DNA from: Bacillota bacterium
GTDB taxonomy: Bacteria; Bacillota; Bacilli; Alicyclobacillales; SLC66
Direction: 5' to 3'
DNA length: 5,870 nucleotides
Assembly (NCBI GenBank): GCA_021797415.1
Contig: JAJZZT010000226.1
Coordinates: forward strand, 1-5,870
Position 1 is the stretch's first letter. The number at the start of each line of letters is the position of its first letter. A model generated the notes under the pieces. It saw only the letters and a program-made list of their open reading frames with translations. It ran no database searches and was not told the DNA's origin. Both the position numbers and the translations under genes were made by a program. Of the stretch, positions 1 to 5,870 are shown piece by piece.

Positions 1-1512
1 GATCAGCTTGTTTTCTTCCGCGTTTGAGAAGCCGGTGCCGGACGGAGCGGTCGACGCGAAGAGCTGGCCGCCGGTCGGATAGAAGCCCGGTCCGTTGTAG
101 ACCCACCCGGAGCCGACGGCGAGCTGCCAGGTGTAGTTTTTCTTGTTGCTCGTCAGGGCGATGAAGTTGCCGAACTGTTCCGGCTTGAGCGTGACGGCGA
201 CGCCCTCGCTTGCCCAGTCCTGCTTCATGACCTCCGCCGCGTCCGTCGCCGAGGTGATGCCCGTCACGTAGATCATGGTGAACTTCATCTGCTGCTTGCC
301 CTTGGTCATGACGCCGTTGACCAGTTTCCAGCCGTGCTTTTCAAGCAGTTTCTTGCCCGCCGCGATGTTGAACGGATAGAGCGTCTTGCCCTTGAGCTGC
401 GGCGAGAGGAACTGCGTGTTGGGCACGGAGGGAACCGGACCGTTGATCGGCACCGCGTATCCTTTATAGATGTCCTTGGAGATCCCCTGGTTGTCGATGC
501 CCATCTGCAACGCCTGGCGGACGTACAGTTGGTTGAAGATGCCGCGCGACGGCGAGCCCGGCCACATGTTCATCTCCGTCCAGAAGATGCCGAACGGATA
601 GACCGGCGTCACCGTGTCGCCCGATGACGTCAGCGAGTGTTCGGAACCGATCTGCGACTGGTCGAGGTAGCCGACGTTGACGCTGCCCGTCTTGAGCGCG
701 GCGAGTTCAGCCGTGTTGGACGCTTCAAAGGCGAACACGATCTTGCTCACCGTGCTCTTGTGTCCGGGATAGTTCTTGTTCGGGACGAGCACCCAGGACT
801 GGCTCGGCGTGCCGCTCTGGATCTTGAACGGTCCGTCGACGACCGTGTCGAACATCGGGTTGGCGGCGTGCGATCCGAGGTACTTGAGCTCCTGCGTCAT
901 GTTGCTGTACTTGTCAAAGGTCGCGGCGGGCATCGGGACCAACTGGATGATGCCGTTATAGATGAACCACTGCTGGTTGGCCGGTTTGTCGAGCGTGATC
1001 GTGACTTCGTAGTTGCCGTTTGGCACGACGCTTTTGATCCCGAAGGGGATGTCCCCGGTGCCCGCGCCGACGAACGGCCACGGCGCCGGCGCGTTTTTCG
1101 CGGACGCCGCCTTGATCACATTCCAGGTGAACAGGAGATCCTTGGATGTCACCGGAGTGCCGTTCGACCATTTCCACTTCGGATTGAGGAACACGTGGTA
1201 CACGGTCCCCGCCTTGTTGTACGTGATGTGGCTGGCAATGGACGACTTCCAGTTGATGCTGTAGTTGTTGTTGACCCAGAGCAGCGGCTTGTACACCTGG
1301 TCGATCAACTGCGTGTTGTACAGACTGTCGTTGGCCGCCGTGGTGATGGGCAAAAACCAGTTGAGGTTCGTCTGCGGCGGGAGCGCAAACTGGATGATGC
1401 CGCCTCCTGAAGGCTGCGCCGCATTGTTCGCCGCAGACAGGGTGGGCGCGAGCAGCAGACCCGCGCTTGCGGCCAGTGCGATGGCGACCGTCGCCGACTT
1501 GTTCAGTTTCAT
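1..1512 (-). CDS. Family 5 extracytoplasmic solute-binding protein of an Opp/Dpp-type ABC transporter (C-terminus off the left edge)
   Basis: The frame is open from an ATG at 1512-1510 to the window edge, giving 504 codons with no stop. Family members are usually about 540-600 residues, so the C-terminus is missing. The protein should bind substrate outside the membrane and deliver it to the permeases. Residues 1-28 form a signal peptide: basic start MKLNK, a hydrophobic Ala/Leu core, and a likely cut near SAA at 26-28. There is no lipobox cysteine and no cysteine anywhere in the 504 residues. Family features include 'YKPLLW' near residue 71, 'WKWSNGTPVTSKDLLFTW' near 114, and 'VRQALQMGID' near 331 followed by a Gly/Pro-rich stretch. 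The Shine-Dalgarno AAAAGGGGG (1530-1522) is 9 nt from the start. It follows the two ATPase genes after 151 bp. Peptides are the default substrate; the neighbouring glycoside hydrolase makes oligosaccharides equally plausible. The family call is firm, the substrate is not. Confidence 0.93.
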   Translation of the reverse strand, partial: MKLNKSATVAIALAASAGLLLAPTLSAANNAAQPSGGGIIQFALPPQTNLNWFLPITTAANDSLYNTQLIDQVYKPLLWVNNNYSINWKSSIASHITYNKAGTVYHVFLNPKWKWSNGTPVTSKDLLFTWNVIKAASAKNAPAPWPFVGAGTGDIPFGIKSVVPNGNYEVTITLDKPANQQWFIYNGIIQLVPMPAATFDKYSNMTQELKYLGSHAANPMFDTVVDGPFKIQSGTPSQSWVLVPNKNYPGHKSTVSKIVFAFEASNTAELAALKTGSVNVGYLDQSQIGSEHSLTSSGDTVTPVYPFGIFWTEMNMWPGSPSRGIFNQLYVRQALQMGIDNQGISKDIYKGYAVPINGPVPSVPNTQFLSPQLKGKTLYPFNIAAGKKLLEKHGWKLVNGVMTKGKQQMKFTMIYVTGITSATDAAEVMKQDWASEGVAVTLKPEQFGNFIALTSNKKNYTWQLAVGSGWVYNGPGFYPTGGQLFASTAPSGTGFSNAEENKLI

Positions 1513-1521
1513 GAATGTGTT

Positions 1522-1530
1522 CCCCCTTTT
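1522..1530 (-). promoter_or_regulatory. Ribosome binding site of the solute-binding protein gene
   Basis: On the minus strand AAAAGGGGG lies 9 nt before the ATG. It fixes the start of the binding protein directly ahead of a good signal peptide. The OppF-type gene has the same AAGGGGG core. Confidence 0.8.
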
Positions 1531-1568
1531 GTTGTTTTGCCTCGTGAACAGGGACATCCTTGAGAATA

Positions 1569-1599
1569 TGCGATCAGCCGGTGCACGGACTTGATCGCA
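1569..1599 (-). repeat. Perfect 8-bp inverted repeat (hairpin or operator) upstream of the binding-protein gene
   Basis: The arms are TGCGATCA and TGATCGCA, perfectly complementary over 8 bp and separated by 15 nt. On the minus-strand transcript a G-U pair extends the outside, and part of the spacer can pair further inward (GTC/GGC and a G-C around TGCA). No U-tract follows, so it does not look like an intrinsic terminator. It could be an mRNA processing or stability hairpin that sets binding-protein levels apart from ATPase levels, or a regulator site. The repeat is seen directly; its role is inference. Confidence 0.55.
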
Positions 1600-1622
1600 C
1601 GCCCCCGGGGCAATGGCAAGCG

Positions 1623-1643
1623 GTTCCCCCGTTTCGGGAAAAC
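1623..1643 (-). repeat. Possible RNA hairpin just after the OppF-type gene
   Basis: As minus-strand RNA, GUUUUCCC can pair with GGGGGAAC over 8 bp (two G-U pairs) around a 5-nt loop GAAAC, 20 nt past the ATPase stop. The G-U pairs mean that it forms properly only in the sense transcript. It could protect the upstream mRNA from 3' decay. With no U-run after it, termination is unlikely. Confidence 0.4.
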
Positions 1644-1663
1644 GATCGTTCATCCGCCCGCAG

Positions 1664-2644
1664 TCACGGCGTCCCCCCTTTCACGAGATGGCAAGCCGCG
1701 TGATGACCCGGTTTGACCTCGCGCCACTCGGGAATCTCCCGCCGACAGATATCCTCCGCTATGGGACAGCGCGTGTGAAACACGCAGCCCGGCGGCGGGT
1801 TGGCGGGGCTCGGAAGATCGCCCTGCAGAATCTGGCGCTCCCGCCTTGCCCGCGGATTCGGCAGCGGGACAGCCGAGAGCAGGGCCTGCGTGTAGGGATG
1901 GAGGGGGTTGGCGAAGAGCTCGTCCGCCGACGCCAGTTCCGCCATTTTGCCGAGGTACATCACGAGCACGCGGTCGCTGATGTGCTTGACGACCGACAGG
2001 TCGTGCGCGATGAAAATATAGGTGAGGTGATACTCGTCCTGCAGGTCCTCCAGCAGGTTGATCACCTGCGATTGGACGGAGACGTCCAGCGCCGCCACCG
2101 GTTCGTCCAGCACCATCAGTTTGGGTTGCAGGATGAGCGCCCGCGCGATGCCGATGCGCTGCCGCTGCCCGCCGGAAAATTCATGCGGAAAACGGCTTGC
2201 GTACGACGGATCGAGCCCCACGCGCTCCAGGATGGAGTACACGCGGCTCCTGCGCTCTTTCGCGTCGTACAGGCCGTGCACCTCAAGCGGCTCGGACAGG
2301 GTCTGGAAGATGGTGTAGCGCGGATTCAGCGACGCGTACGGATCCTGAAAGACAATCTGCATCTCCCTGCGCATGGCGCGCATCTGGTTTTTATTCAGGG
2401 ACAGGATGTTCCGCCCGGCAAATTTGATCGCGCCGCCCGTCGGGTTGATGAGGCGGAGGATGCTGCGCCCCAGCGTGGATTTGCCGCACCCGGATTCGCC
2501 GACCACCCCGAGCGTTTCGCCCGCCCGCACCTGGAGCGAAACGCCGTCCACGGCGCGGACGGCCCCGCTCCCGAGACCGAAGACTCCGCTACGAAGAGGG
2601 AAGTGTTTTTTTAAGTCGCGGACCTCAAGCAGGATCTCGCTCAT
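1664..2644 (-). CDS. oppF: OppF-type ABC transporter ATP-binding protein
   Basis: This 326-residue protein, a normal length for the family, is one of two cytoplasmic ATPases powering an Opp/Dpp-type importer. Motifs in order: Walker A GESGCGKS at 49-56, Q-loop in FQDP (Q100), signature FSGGQRQR at 156-163, Walker B LMVLDEP at 176-182, D-loop AALD at 184-187, and switch His214 in IAHD. All catalytic positions are intact. The C-terminal oligopeptide/dipeptide domain has HPYTQALL at 249-256 and four cysteines (C287, C293, C300, C318), the pattern linked to a [4Fe-4S] cluster in DppD/DppF-type subunits. '[15 protein letters not shown]' and 'SAVPLP' are more OppF-like than DppF-like. The ATG overlaps the end of oppD by 20 bp and has AAGGGGG (2660-2654) 9 nt upstream, so translation is probably coupled. 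The family call is firm. The symbol describes the type and does not prove a peptide substrate. Confidence 0.95.
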   Translation of the reverse strand: MSEILLEVRDLKKHFPLRSGVFGLGSGAVRAVDGVSLQVRAGETLGVVGESGCGKSTLGRSILRLINPTGGAIKFAGRNILSLNKNQMRAMRREMQIVFQDPYASLNPRYTIFQTLSEPLEVHGLYDAKERRSRVYSILERVGLDPSYASRFPHEFSGGQRQRIGIARALILQPKLMVLDEPVAALDVSVQSQVINLLEDLQDEYHLTYIFIAHDLSVVKHISDRVLVMYLGKMAELASADELFANPLHPYTQALLSAVPLPNPRARRERQILQGDLPSPANPPPGCVFHTRCPIAEDICRREIPEWREVKPGHHAACHLVKGGTP

Positions 2645-3623
2645 CCGTCGCTTCCCCCTTCGGTTCGTTCAGCCAGCAGCGCGACAGGTGCCCGGATCCG
2701 ACCGTAAAGAGACCGGGCGACTGCGCCAGACATTTTTCAAATACGAGGGGACAGCGCGGAGCAAAGTGACATCCCTCGGGCATTCGGGCCAGGGACGGAA
2801 CGTTGCCCTCAATCGGCTGCAGCCGCTCCTTGGCGGTTGCGTCGATCTTCGGAATCGCGTTTAACAGGCCGCGCGTATACGGATGCTGGGGATTGTAGAA
2901 AATGTCGTCGACGGTCCCCTGCTCCACGATCTGCCCGGCGTACATGACCGCCACACGGTCGCACATCTCCGCCACCACGCCGAGGTCGTGCGTGATCATC
3001 AGGACCGACGTTCCGAAATCGCTCGACAGCTTCCTCATCAAGTCGAGAATCTGCGCCTGGATGGTCACGTCCAGCGCGGTCGTAGGTTCGTCCGCGACGA
3101 GAAGCTGAGGATTGCAAACCATGGCCATGGCGATCATCACGCGCTGGCGCATACCGCCGGACAGTTGGTGGGGATAATCATCCATGATCGAATCCGGTCG
3201 GGCGATGCCCACCTTGCGCAACATGTCGGTGCACTCCCGCCACGCGCGCCGCGGCGATTTGTCCGTATGCAGCCGCAACGCCTCGGCGATCTGCGCGCCA
3301 ATCTTGTAGACGGGATTCAGTGAAGTCATGGGCTCCTGAAAGATCATGCTTACCTCGTTGCCCCGGACCTGCCGCATATCCCGATCCCCCAGGCCGAGCA
3401 GGTTGCGCCCCTTGTACAGGGCGCTTCCGCCGACGCGCGCGTTCTTTGGCAACAAACGCAACAAAGCGAGGGACGTGACGCTCTTTCCACATCCCGATTC
3501 GCCGACAATGCCGAGTGTCTCACCCGCTTCGATGTGAAACGATACATCGTTCACCGCGTGGAAATAGTTCCCGTTTATCCGAAATTCCACACTCAATGAT
3601 TCAACTTCCAAGACGTTGGACAA
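2625..3623 (-). CDS. oppD: OppD-type ABC transporter ATP-binding protein (TTG start)
   Basis: This is the partner ATPase of the OppF-type subunit; together they should form the asymmetric cytoplasmic motor. The TTG at 3623-3621 gives 332 residues, the usual family length, with GGGGGAG 7 nt upstream. The protein then begins [14 protein letters not shown], as family members do. A longer frame from GTG at 3731 would add 36 Cys/Arg-rich residues unlike the family. Numbered from TTG: Walker A GESGCGKS 41-48, Q-loop Q96, signature LSGGMRQR 154-161, Walker B LLVADEP 174-180, TALD 182-185, and His212 in MITHD. The C-terminal domain has HPYTRGLL at 247-254 and cysteines C285, C291, C298 and C316, with exactly the spacing seen in OppF. 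Transcription probably starts at the promoter at 3762-3790. The TGA falls inside the oppF start region. Confidence 0.94.
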   Translation of the reverse strand: MSNVLEVESLSVEFRINGNYFHAVNDVSFHIEAGETLGIVGESGCGKSVTSLALLRLLPKNARVGGSALYKGRNLLGLGDRDMRQVRGNEVSMIFQEPMTSLNPVYKIGAQIAEALRLHTDKSPRRAWRECTDMLRKVGIARPDSIMDDYPHQLSGGMRQRVMIAMAMVCNPQLLVADEPTTALDVTIQAQILDLMRKLSSDFGTSVLMITHDLGVVAEMCDRVAVMYAGQIVEQGTVDDIFYNPQHPYTRGLLNAIPKIDATAKERLQPIEGNVPSLARMPEGCHFAPRCPLVFEKCLAQSPGLFTVGSGHLSRCWLNEPKGEATDERDPA

Positions 3624-3630
3624 AACGGCT

Positions 3631-3637
3631 CTCCCCC
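3631..3637 (-). promoter_or_regulatory. Ribosome binding site that decides the TTG start of oppD
   Basis: GGGGGAG on the minus strand lies 7 nt before TTG, an ideal spacing. The upstream GTG at 3731-3729 has no comparable site. The motif sits in CTCCCGGGGGAG, whose ends are complementary, so the site could be partly masked in a small hairpin. Confidence 0.75.
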
Positions 3638-3669
3638 GGGAGTGTTGCCTGATATCTCTGTGCGCATCT

Positions 3670-3692
3670 GGAAGATCCGTCGGACATCTTCC
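3670..3692 (-). repeat. Perfect 7-bp inverted repeat in the oppD leader
   Basis: GGAAGAT and ATCTTCC are perfect complements around a 9-nt loop. The element lies about 65-85 nt into the predicted leader and ends 46 nt before the TTG start. It may be a leader hairpin affecting mRNA stability or translation, or a protein site. The repeat is visible; the function is unknown. Confidence 0.45.
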
Positions 3693-3700
3693 CCGCGATC

Positions 3701-3721
3701 GTCCGCAGCAAACCGGCGGAC
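3701..3721 (-). repeat. 6-bp inverted repeat in the oppD leader
   Basis: GTCCGC and GCGGAC pair around a 9-nt loop, with one further T-G pair outside. With the repeat at 3670-3692 this puts two tandem stem-loops in the 5' leader. It is GC-rich and short, so chance is possible. No known riboswitch or T-box pattern was recognised. Confidence 0.35.
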
Positions 3722-3732
3722 ACAGTTTCACT

Positions 3733-3761
3733 ATTCTCTATTGGACTGGCAATATGGTCAA
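3733..3761 (-). promoter_or_regulatory. Possible second promoter, downstream of the main one
   Basis: TTGACC at 3761-3756 (5 of 6 consensus) and GAGAAT at 3738-3733 (4 of 6) are 17 bp apart on the minus strand. The -35 box begins immediately after the -10 box of the stronger promoter. Tandem promoters are possible, but the local AT-rich composition could yield this match by chance. Confidence 0.3.
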
Positions 3762-3790
3762 ATTATATGCCCATGTCATAGCGATGTAAA
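3762..3790 (-). promoter_or_regulatory. Near-consensus housekeeping (SigA/sigma-70 type) promoter for the transporter genes
   Basis: The minus strand has TTTACA at 3790-3785 (5 of 6 to TTGACA), a 17-bp spacer, and TATAAT at 3767-3762 (6 of 6). The -35 box and part of the spacer lie inside the last codons and stop of the hydrolase gene. Transcription would start near 3755, leaving a leader of about 130 nt before the oppD TTG. The -10 box lies in a short AT-rich patch that stands out from the GC-rich surroundings. This suggests that oppD, oppF and the binding-protein gene have their own promoter. The match is seen; activity is inferred. Confidence 0.75.
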
Positions 3791-5870
3791 GCACAATTCA
3801 TCCTGAGCGTTCATTCCCAGTTCGACCGTGCAGGATGGAGTCTGTTCGGCAGAGAGCCTGATCTCGATGGTCTGCCCGTCGCCATGCACATCGCAGGAGA
3901 CGTTTTCCGCCGCGACGAGGCGGTACGGTCCCCGCAGGCGCACCACTCCCCGCACCTCTCCTCCCGTACGCAGTTGCAATCGCACACCGTCCCTTCCATT
4001 GATGATCTTCTCAACCTCCCATGTGCTGTACTCCAGCAGCAGGTTCTCCCTGACGGCGCATTGGAGCGGCAGCATCACTCCCGCACCGGCCGGAACCGTG
4101 ACGCTGTTCCCGCCGAACAGTCGCTCGCCCATGCTTGATACGGTGGTGGTCAGCGCATGGTCGCACACATTGTTGATGAACAGCAGGCGGCCGTTCTCAG
4201 AAACGCGCTCCGCCGCAAACAGATGTCCGTCCGAGAGCGCAAGACGCGGACGGACACCGGCGCGCCGGGCGATCTGCCGCATCACGTCCACGGCGTAGTC
4301 GAACTCGTGCGCCAGGCCCACCCCCAGCACCAACACGGTTCCCTTGCCGTGCGGACGGACAAATCCCGCGACCTCCTCGGTTCCCCCTTCGCCAAACGCG
4401 ATCGCCTCGTCCGCGGGAACCCCGTCAAACACGAGATGCTGACGGCAAAAGACCGAATCCGTCCCGAGCACGTTCACCCGCAGGAACCCCCGGCGCTCAT
4501 GCCACTTTCCCAGTCCCATGGCGTCCGCCAGAATCCGGCAGGGCGCGCCGAACAGATCCAGGTGCGGCATCCTTGGGCCGATCACAAGCGTGCCGCCCAT
4601 GGCGGTGTAATCCCTCAGCCGCTCCTGGGTCCCGGCGTCCATGTACTGGGTGGCCGCAACGAACAGCGTCGGCGTCGCCTGGACATCCAGCCCGCCATCC
4701 GCCTGCAGGTCCACCGCGCGGAAAGAGATGTTGGCGGCCACCAGCAAGCGCCACAGGCCGTCAAAGTGCATGTGTTCCCGCTGCGCAGCCACGTCGTCCA
4801 GCGTGGATGCAAGTTGCGGGAGGTCTCTTGGCACCGTTTCCGTCGCGTAGTACGGCGAGTAGAAGCCGATGTGCGTATCGACCGCCTTGCGGGTCTGGCA
4901 CAGCAGTTCGTTAAATGTGGCGAACAGGCGGCCGAGCGACTGCGCCGCCCCGTACGAAGGCCGCAACGCGCCGTCGCCGGCGATCGGCGCCTGCCACTCG
5001 TGCCGGCGGCCGAACAGGCCGATGCCCTCCGGATTGTCTCCGCCGCAAAACATGTAGTAATTCAACGCGTTCATCCCGTGGGCCACACAGATGCGCGTGA
5101 TCAGGTCCAGGTCCCGCTCGCTCACGCGCGGCCTGTCCGACAGCCGTCCGGACTGGAATTCCGCCGAAAACACCGGCTGCCGCGAAGCGCCCATCGCCTC
5201 TGTAAGGACCGTGGCGAGCACGAGGTCGTGCGCATTGTCGTAGCCGACACGGCCCGGATAGAAGTCCCCCGCCAGGATGACTCCCGGAACGCGGACCGTT
5301 TCGCGCAACTGGGAGAGCCCGATGGGGTAGTCCACCCCGCGGCTGTACACAGAGTAATCCTTGAATCCATGCACGTTCACGATATACGGGACATCGATTC
5401 CCCGCGCCTGGGCAAACTCCTGCAACTCCTGAATATACCGGGCAAATTCATCCCGCCAGAAATCCGTCCACAACCAGTGGAACACCAGCGGGGCGCGTTC
5501 GCGCCAGTCTTCCAGGCGTTCCGTCCATTCCGCGAAACTCCCGGCATCCGATCCAACGAGCGAGTTCATCGTTTCAATCTGGCCGTATTTCAATTCCAGG
5601 TGCTGCGCCAGGTGATGCAGCGTCTCCGGATGGTGGTCCGCAGTGTTCGTGACCCAGTGCAGCATGCCCACCTCGTTGTCCAACTGAAACATGATCACAG
5701 GCCCGCCTTGCGTGGCGAGAAACGGCCGGATACTCTGGGTTGCCTGTTCGTACCAGCGTGCGGCGAGATCGAGAAATACGGGGTGCCTGTACGCCGCCAC
5801 CCGCGTCGGATGAACGCTGCCGTCGCGCGCGCGGGCGATGACCTCCGGGTGGCTGTCGAGCAGCCATTGC
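3776..5870 (-). CDS. Clan GH-A glycoside hydrolase, beta-galactosidase type (GH35/GH42, GanA/LacA-like), N-terminus off the right edge
   Basis: The frame is open from the window edge to TGA at 3778-3776. It gives 697 complete codons counted from 5869, and no start is visible. The likely role is removing terminal galactose from oligosaccharides. The fragment opens with WLLDSHPEV, resembling the 'PAWLL' strand of GH35 barrels. 'GGPVIMFQLDNEVG' holds the presumed acid/base Glu66 (5674-5672). 'PVFSAEF' holds the presumed nucleophile Glu237 (5161-5159). 'NYYMFCGG' at 270-277 recalls the GH35 'YMFHGG' motif. The barrel appears to end near 325. About 330-530 looks like the flavodoxin/GATase-like trimerisation domain of GH42 enzymes ('LVIGPRMPHLD', 'TVLVLGVGLAHEFD'), followed by a C-terminal beta-rich part. 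Probably about 80-100 residues are missing, so export cannot be judged. The hydrolase call is firm; the family and beta-galactosidase specificity are less so. Confidence 0.85.
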   Translation of the reverse strand, partial: QWLLDSHPEVIARARDGSVHPTRVAAYRHPVFLDLAARWYEQATQSIRPFLATQGGPVIMFQLDNEVGMLHWVTNTADHHPETLHHLAQHLELKYGQIETMNSLVGSDAGSFAEWTERLEDWRERAPLVFHWLWTDFWRDEFARYIQELQEFAQARGIDVPYIVNVHGFKDYSVYSRGVDYPIGLSQLRETVRVPGVILAGDFYPGRVGYDNAHDLVLATVLTEAMGASRQPVFSAEFQSGRLSDRPRVSERDLDLITRICVAHGMNALNYYMFCGGDNPEGIGLFGRRHEWQAPIAGDGALRPSYGAAQSLGRLFATFNELLCQTRKAVDTHIGFYSPYYATETVPRDLPQLASTLDDVAAQREHMHFDGLWRLLVAANISFRAVDLQADGGLDVQATPTLFVAATQYMDAGTQERLRDYTAMGGTLVIGPRMPHLDLFGAPCRILADAMGLGKWHERRGFLRVNVLGTDSVFCRQHLVFDGVPADEAIAFGEGGTEEVAGFVRPHGKGTVLVLGVGLAHEFDYAVDVMRQIARRAGVRPRLALSDGHLFAAERVSENGRLLFINNVCDHALTTTVSSMGERLFGGNSVTVPAGAGVMLPLQCAVRENLLLEYSTWEVEKIINGRDGVRLQLRTGGEVRGVVRLRGPYRLVAAENVSCDVHGDGQTIEIRLSAEQTPSCTVELGMNAQDELCFTSL

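Larger units (their letters stand above)
1513..1663 (-). other. Structured oppF / binding-protein intergenic spacer
   Basis: This 151-bp gap separates the OppF-type ATPase stop from the binding-protein start. It holds two inverted repeats (1569-1599 and 1623-1643), an 8-bp CCCCGGGG palindrome near 1604-1611, and an A-rich stretch ending in a strong Shine-Dalgarno. No convincing -35/-10 pair is present: TATTCT at 1563-1568 resembles a -10 box but lacks a -35 partner. Neither hairpin has a U-run after it, so no intrinsic terminator is called. Read-through from the ATPase genes is the simplest reading. Confidence 0.6.

Noticed and set aside
637..1410. Long open frame on the plus strand (257 codons)
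   Set aside because: It lies wholly antisense to the binding-protein gene, is Arg/Asp/Val-rich as GC-rich shadow frames are, and resembles no family I know.
1623..1643. Intrinsic terminator after oppF
   Set aside because: The hairpin is plausible but has no U-run after it, and the genes appear co-directional and functionally linked.
1613..2614. 333-codon open frame on the plus strand
   Set aside because: It is antisense to the OppF-type gene, whose motifs are all intact; the His/Arg-rich product is typical of a mirror frame in GC-rich DNA.
3717..3730. Possible CcpA cre-like site (TGAAACTGTGTCCG) downstream of the promoter
   Set aside because: By eye it matches about 10 of 14 consensus positions and lacks the central CG, which is too weak to call.
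3624..3731. N-terminal extension of oppD from GTG at 3731
   Set aside because: No Shine-Dalgarno, composition unlike the family, and a well-placed ribosome site and TTG start lie downstream.
5798..5800. GTG at 5800 as the start of the hydrolase gene
   Set aside because: The frame continues upstream to the window edge with family-like sequence (WLLDSHPEV), and a barrel lacking that part would be incomplete.
1..5870. CRISPR array, tRNA or rRNA, insertion sequence ends, phage genes
   Set aside because: No regularly spaced repeats, cloverleaf-like sequences, transposase motifs or flanking inverted repeats were seen; nearly all the DNA is accounted for by four genes.

Overview
The window is GC-rich bacterial DNA in which every gene lies on the minus strand, so it reads from right to left. 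The proteins look like those of a GC-rich member of the Bacillota, perhaps near Alicyclobacillus. This rests on protein style, G-rich Shine-Dalgarno sites and a housekeeping-type promoter; it is an impression, since no search could be run.

Layout in transcription order. (1) 5870-3776: most of a large clan GH-A glycoside hydrolase of the beta-galactosidase type (GH35/GH42, GanA/LacA-like), with its N-terminus beyond the right edge. (2) 3790-3762: a nearly consensus housekeeping promoter (TTTACA, 17 bp, TATAAT) whose -35 box lies inside the last codons of the hydrolase gene. A leader of about 130 nt with two inverted repeats follows. (3) 3623-2625: OppD-type ABC ATPase, most likely starting at TTG. 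(4) 2644-1664: OppF-type ABC ATPase, overlapping oppD by 20 bp. (5) 1663-1513: a 151-bp gap with two inverted repeats and no convincing promoter or terminator. (6) 1512-1: a family 5 extracytoplasmic solute-binding protein with a signal peptide but no cysteine, running off the left edge.

How the parts fit: the two ATPases should form the heterodimeric motor of an Opp/Dpp-type importer, and the binding protein should deliver the substrate. No permease genes are in the window; they are expected beyond the left edge. The upstream galactosidase-type enzyme suggests that this 'peptide' transporter may import oligosaccharides, possibly galactosides, as some Opp-type systems do. The strong promoter after the hydrolase gene means the transporter can be transcribed independently of it.

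No RNA gene, mobile element, CRISPR array or clearly new system is visible. The most interesting points are the promoter embedded in a gene end, the mixed GH35/GH42 character of the hydrolase, the cysteine-free binding protein and the structured intergenic spacers.
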